From: CAYLMM01 sp964384825
Lineage (GTDB): Bacteria > Krumholzibacteriota > Krumholzibacteriia > LZORAL124-64-63
Reading direction: 5' to 3'
Assembly: GCA_964384825.1 (NCBI GenBank)
Contig: CAYLMM010000002.1
Span: 1 to 64,000, forward strand
DNA length: 64,000 nt
In this document: piece after piece, positions 62,416 to 64,000 of the stretch
How the letters are laid out: every line of letters starts with the position of its first letter
Numbering within the stretch: position 1 is the stretch's first letter
Made by a program: the position numbers and the translations under genes
Notes under the pieces: model-generated
Database searches by the model: none
The model's input: only the letters and a program-made list of their open reading frames with translations
Told to the model about the DNA's origin: nothing

Positions 62416-62883
62416 ATGGACATGCAGAAAGTCCTGCAGCTCACCTCGCCCGAGCTCTTCATCTCCGAACTCTCAGCAACCGACAAGGAAGGCGCCTTGG
62501 CGGAGATGGTGGAAGTGCTGGTCACCGGCTCTCCCATCCAGGACAAGGAAACCCTGTTGCAGATGCTGATCAACCGCGAGGCTCTCGGCAGCACCGCCGT
62601 AGGTCCCGGAGTGGCGTTCCCGCACGGCCGCACCCTGGCCACCCAGGATCTGGTCATCGTCGCCGCCCGTTCGCGCAAGGGCATCCCCTTCGATTCGATC
62701 GACGGCGAGCCCACCCACCTTCTGTTCATGCTCGTGGCTCCTCCCCAGGATTCGGGCAACCAGTACATCCAGTCGCTCGCCGTCCTGACCGACAAGCTCC
62801 AGGACGAGGTCCTGCGGAAAGCGGCGATCGAAGCCGACGACTACGACAACTTCTGCCAGGTCTTGATGGAGGGACAGGAATGA
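62416..62883 (+). CDS. PTS IIA-type (PtsN-like) phosphocarrier domain protein
   Basis: 155-residue single-domain protein of the fructose/mannitol EIIA-2 family, close to the nitrogen-regulatory PtsN. The active histidine lies in STAVGPGVAFPHGRT. No PTS permease is encoded here, so a regulatory role is more likely than sugar uptake. ATG at 62416; a second ATG two codons later is possible. Its stop overlaps the zinc-ribbon gene as ATGA. Confidence 0.88.
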   Translation: MDMQKVLQLTSPELFISELSATDKEGALAEMVEVLVTGSPIQDKETLLQMLINREALGSTAVGPGVAFPHGRTLATQDLVIVAARSRKGIPFDSIDGEPTHLLFMLVAPPQDSGNQYIQSLAVLTDKLQDEVLRKAAIEADDYDNFCQVLMEGQE

Positions 62884-63224
62884 ATCAGCAGGTGCAGCAG
62901 CTCGTCGCGCTCCAGGATCTCGACCGGATGATCCGCGACGCGGAAGACGAAGCGAAGGCCAAGGAAGAACAGGATCTGGGCTTCGAGATGCCCGGCCTGG
63001 AGAACCTGAAGAACGCCCGCGAGGATCTGGCCGGCAAGATCGACCCGCGGGTCCGCGGCTACTACCGCCGGCTGGCCGGCCGCTACGACCAGGCAGTGGT
63101 GCCGGTCATCAACAATTTCTGCACCGGATGCTTCGCCAACATCCCCTTCTCGTTCACCTCGGCGGTCAACGAGAACAAGGTCCTGCACTGCGAGAGCTGC
63201 GGCCGGATCCTCTACTGGCCCTAG
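62880..63224 (+). CDS. C4 zinc-ribbon protein (DUF164-like)
   Basis: 114-residue protein with an N-terminal helical half (LVALQDLDRMIRDAEDEAKA) and a C-terminal zinc ribbon: FCTGCFANIPFSFTSAVNEN followed by LHCESCGRILYWP. It resembles the C-terminal half of the C4-type zinc-ribbon (DUF164/CdsZ) family but has a shorter coiled coil. Translationally coupled to the PTS IIA gene. Function unknown. Confidence 0.82.
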   Translation: MNQQVQQLVALQDLDRMIRDAEDEAKAKEEQDLGFEMPGLENLKNAREDLAGKIDPRVRGYYRRLAGRYDQAVVPVINNFCTGCFANIPFSFTSAVNENKVLHCESCGRILYWP

Positions 63225-63253
63225 GCCCGCGGAACACCGGCGACCGGAATGAT

Positions 63254-63286
63254 GCGAGGGACGACGCACGCGGCGCCGTCCCTCGC
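63254..63286. terminator. Hairpin between convergent genes
   Basis: 10-bp stem GCGAGGGACG/CGTCCCTCGC with a 13-base loop, 97 bases between two gene ends. No U-tract. Confidence 0.5.
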
Positions 63287-63320
63287 GGCGTTCCGGGGGG
63301 AACGCGGATCATGACCGGGT

Positions 63321-64000
63321 TCAGTCGACGCCGGCGCCGCTGAAGGCGTCGGCCGCCGCCACCACCTTCCGGACCTCCTCGACGATCTTCTCCTTCTCGC
63401 CGCCGTCGTCCTTGACGCCCAGGTCGGTGCGCGCCCAGCGCCCGCCGGGAACCGGCAGCGGATCGGCGCCGAGAGGCTCGTCATCCCAGGCTCGGCTGGC
63501 CTCGTTCAGGAAGACGAATTCGTCGCCGCGGTGATCGACCATCACCAGGTCGCCCCGCCGGATCTGGCCGGAGCAGATGTAGTGGGCCACCGGCGTGACG
63601 ATGCGGTTCTCGATCACGCGCTTCAGCGGACGCGCGCCGTATTCGGGATCGGTGCCCTCGCGCACGAGCTCGCTCTTGGCCTTCGCCGAGATCTCCAGCA
63701 GGAAGGGCTCGGAACAGCGCAGGGAGCGGTGGTGGATCCGCGAGATCTGGTTGTCGAGGATCCGGTACAGATGCTCCTCGCGAAGGGTATGGTAGGTGAT
63801 CAGGTCGTCGAAGCGGTTCAGGAACTCCATCGGGAAGATCTTCTTCGCCTCGCGCATCACGGCGCCGCCGATGTCCCGGTCCAGCTGGGCGGAATCGGTG
63901 CCTGCCGAAAACCCGATCCGGTTGTTGGCCAGGTGCTCGTTCATGACCTTGCTGCCGACGTTGGTGGTCAGCACGATCACCGAGTTGGTGAAGTCGACCT
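63321..64000 (-). CDS. Clp/Hsp100 AAA+ ATPase, 3' part only
   Basis: C-terminal 225 or so residues of a ClpA/B/C-type unfoldase; the gene starts beyond the right edge. Visible are the second AAA+ module's DFTNSVIVLTTNVGS, the arginine-finger region PMEFLNRFDDLITYH, and the D2 small domain with GTDPEYGARPLKRVIENRI. A charged C-terminal extension of about 60 residues (DDGGEKEKIVEEVRKVV) follows, longer than typical. Which Clp type it is cannot be told from this part. Confidence 0.9.
   Translation of the reverse strand, partial: VDFTNSVIVLTTNVGSKVMNEHLANNRIGFSAGTDSAQLDRDIGGAVMREAKKIFPMEFLNRFDDLITYHTLREEHLYRILDNQISRIHHRSLRCSEPFLLEISAKAKSELVREGTDPEYGARPLKRVIENRIVTPVAHYICSGQIRRGDLVMVDHRGDEFVFLNEASRAWDDEPLGADPLPVPGGRWARTDLGVKDDGGEKEKIVEEVRKVVAAADAFSGAGVD

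Noticed and set aside
1..64000. CRISPR arrays, insertion sequences, prophage genes, rRNA or tRNA genes
   Set aside because: No regularly spaced short repeats, transposase, integrase or phage structural genes, and no tRNA/rRNA-like sequence were seen by eye.

Overview
This is a high-GC chromosomal window with an operon-dense, mostly leftward gene layout. It looks like a Gram-negative (diderm) bacterium outside the well-known proteobacterial groups. The evidence is an LptD homologue, an MtrA/MtrB-type outer-membrane electron conduit, many lipoproteins with extracytoplasmic multiheme cytochromes, and a PorX/PorY-like two-component pair next to tsaE, as seen in the Bacteroidetes/FCB assemblage. 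A candidate phylum of the FCB group (Krumholzibacteriota- or Eisenbacteria-like) is a reasonable guess. No rRNA or tRNA is present to settle it.

Layout. 1-7.3 kb is a redox island: a tandem-rhodanese lipoprotein, a 13-heme lipoprotein interrupted by an in-frame UGA, a TetR regulator, and an MtrB-like porin with an MtrA/DmsE-like decaheme cytochrome. 7.5-10.5 kb carries MarC, an NhaD-like antiporter with a His-rich leader, and a conserved hypothetical protein. 10.6-15.6 kb reads leftward as fur-feoB-dtxR/feoA-alr, with a Fur-box-like palindrome at the fur promoter, followed by terB. 15.6-21.4 kb holds secreted proteins, zinc-ribbon proteins, an exonuclease, and a metallophosphatase fused to a tetraheme cytochrome that also has an in-frame UGA. 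21.6-35.1 kb is a long leftward series: serS, porY-like, porX-like, tsaE, tsaB, rimI, accD, folC, a ROK kinase, lptD and an HU gene. 35.2-38.0 kb is pyrF-pyrE-glycosyltransferase, rightward. 38.0-38.7 kb is a small membrane protein and an AT-rich intergenic region with a candidate structured RNA. 38.7-46.7 kb is an M16 peptidase pair, mpg and a four-gene ABC exporter. 46.9-49.3 kb is a divergent metK and a Cys/Met PLP enzyme. 49.4-58.3 kb reads leftward: HU, ltaE, trkA, trkH, nadE, rsmI, a CDP-alcohol phosphatidyltransferase, tmk and an S41 protease. 58.7-64 kb has a FN3 lipoprotein, an M50 protease, a GT9 glycosyltransferase, rsgA, a PTS IIA protein, a zinc-ribbon protein and the 3' end of a Clp ATPase.

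Main discovery. Two separate extracytoplasmic cytochrome genes each carry a single in-frame UGA and otherwise read as continuous, sensible proteins. In each, a compact hairpin with a G-G-initiated three-base loop follows at the spacing expected of a bacterial SECIS element. In the metallophosphatase-cytochrome the UGA falls in EPCG-U, where relatives as I recall them have EPCGC. In the multiheme lipoprotein it lies between heme 1 and heme 2. The simplest reading is two selenocysteine-containing multiheme cytochromes, which an automatic annotator would truncate. The selenocysteine machinery (selA, selB, selC, selD) is not in the window and must be sought elsewhere in the genome.
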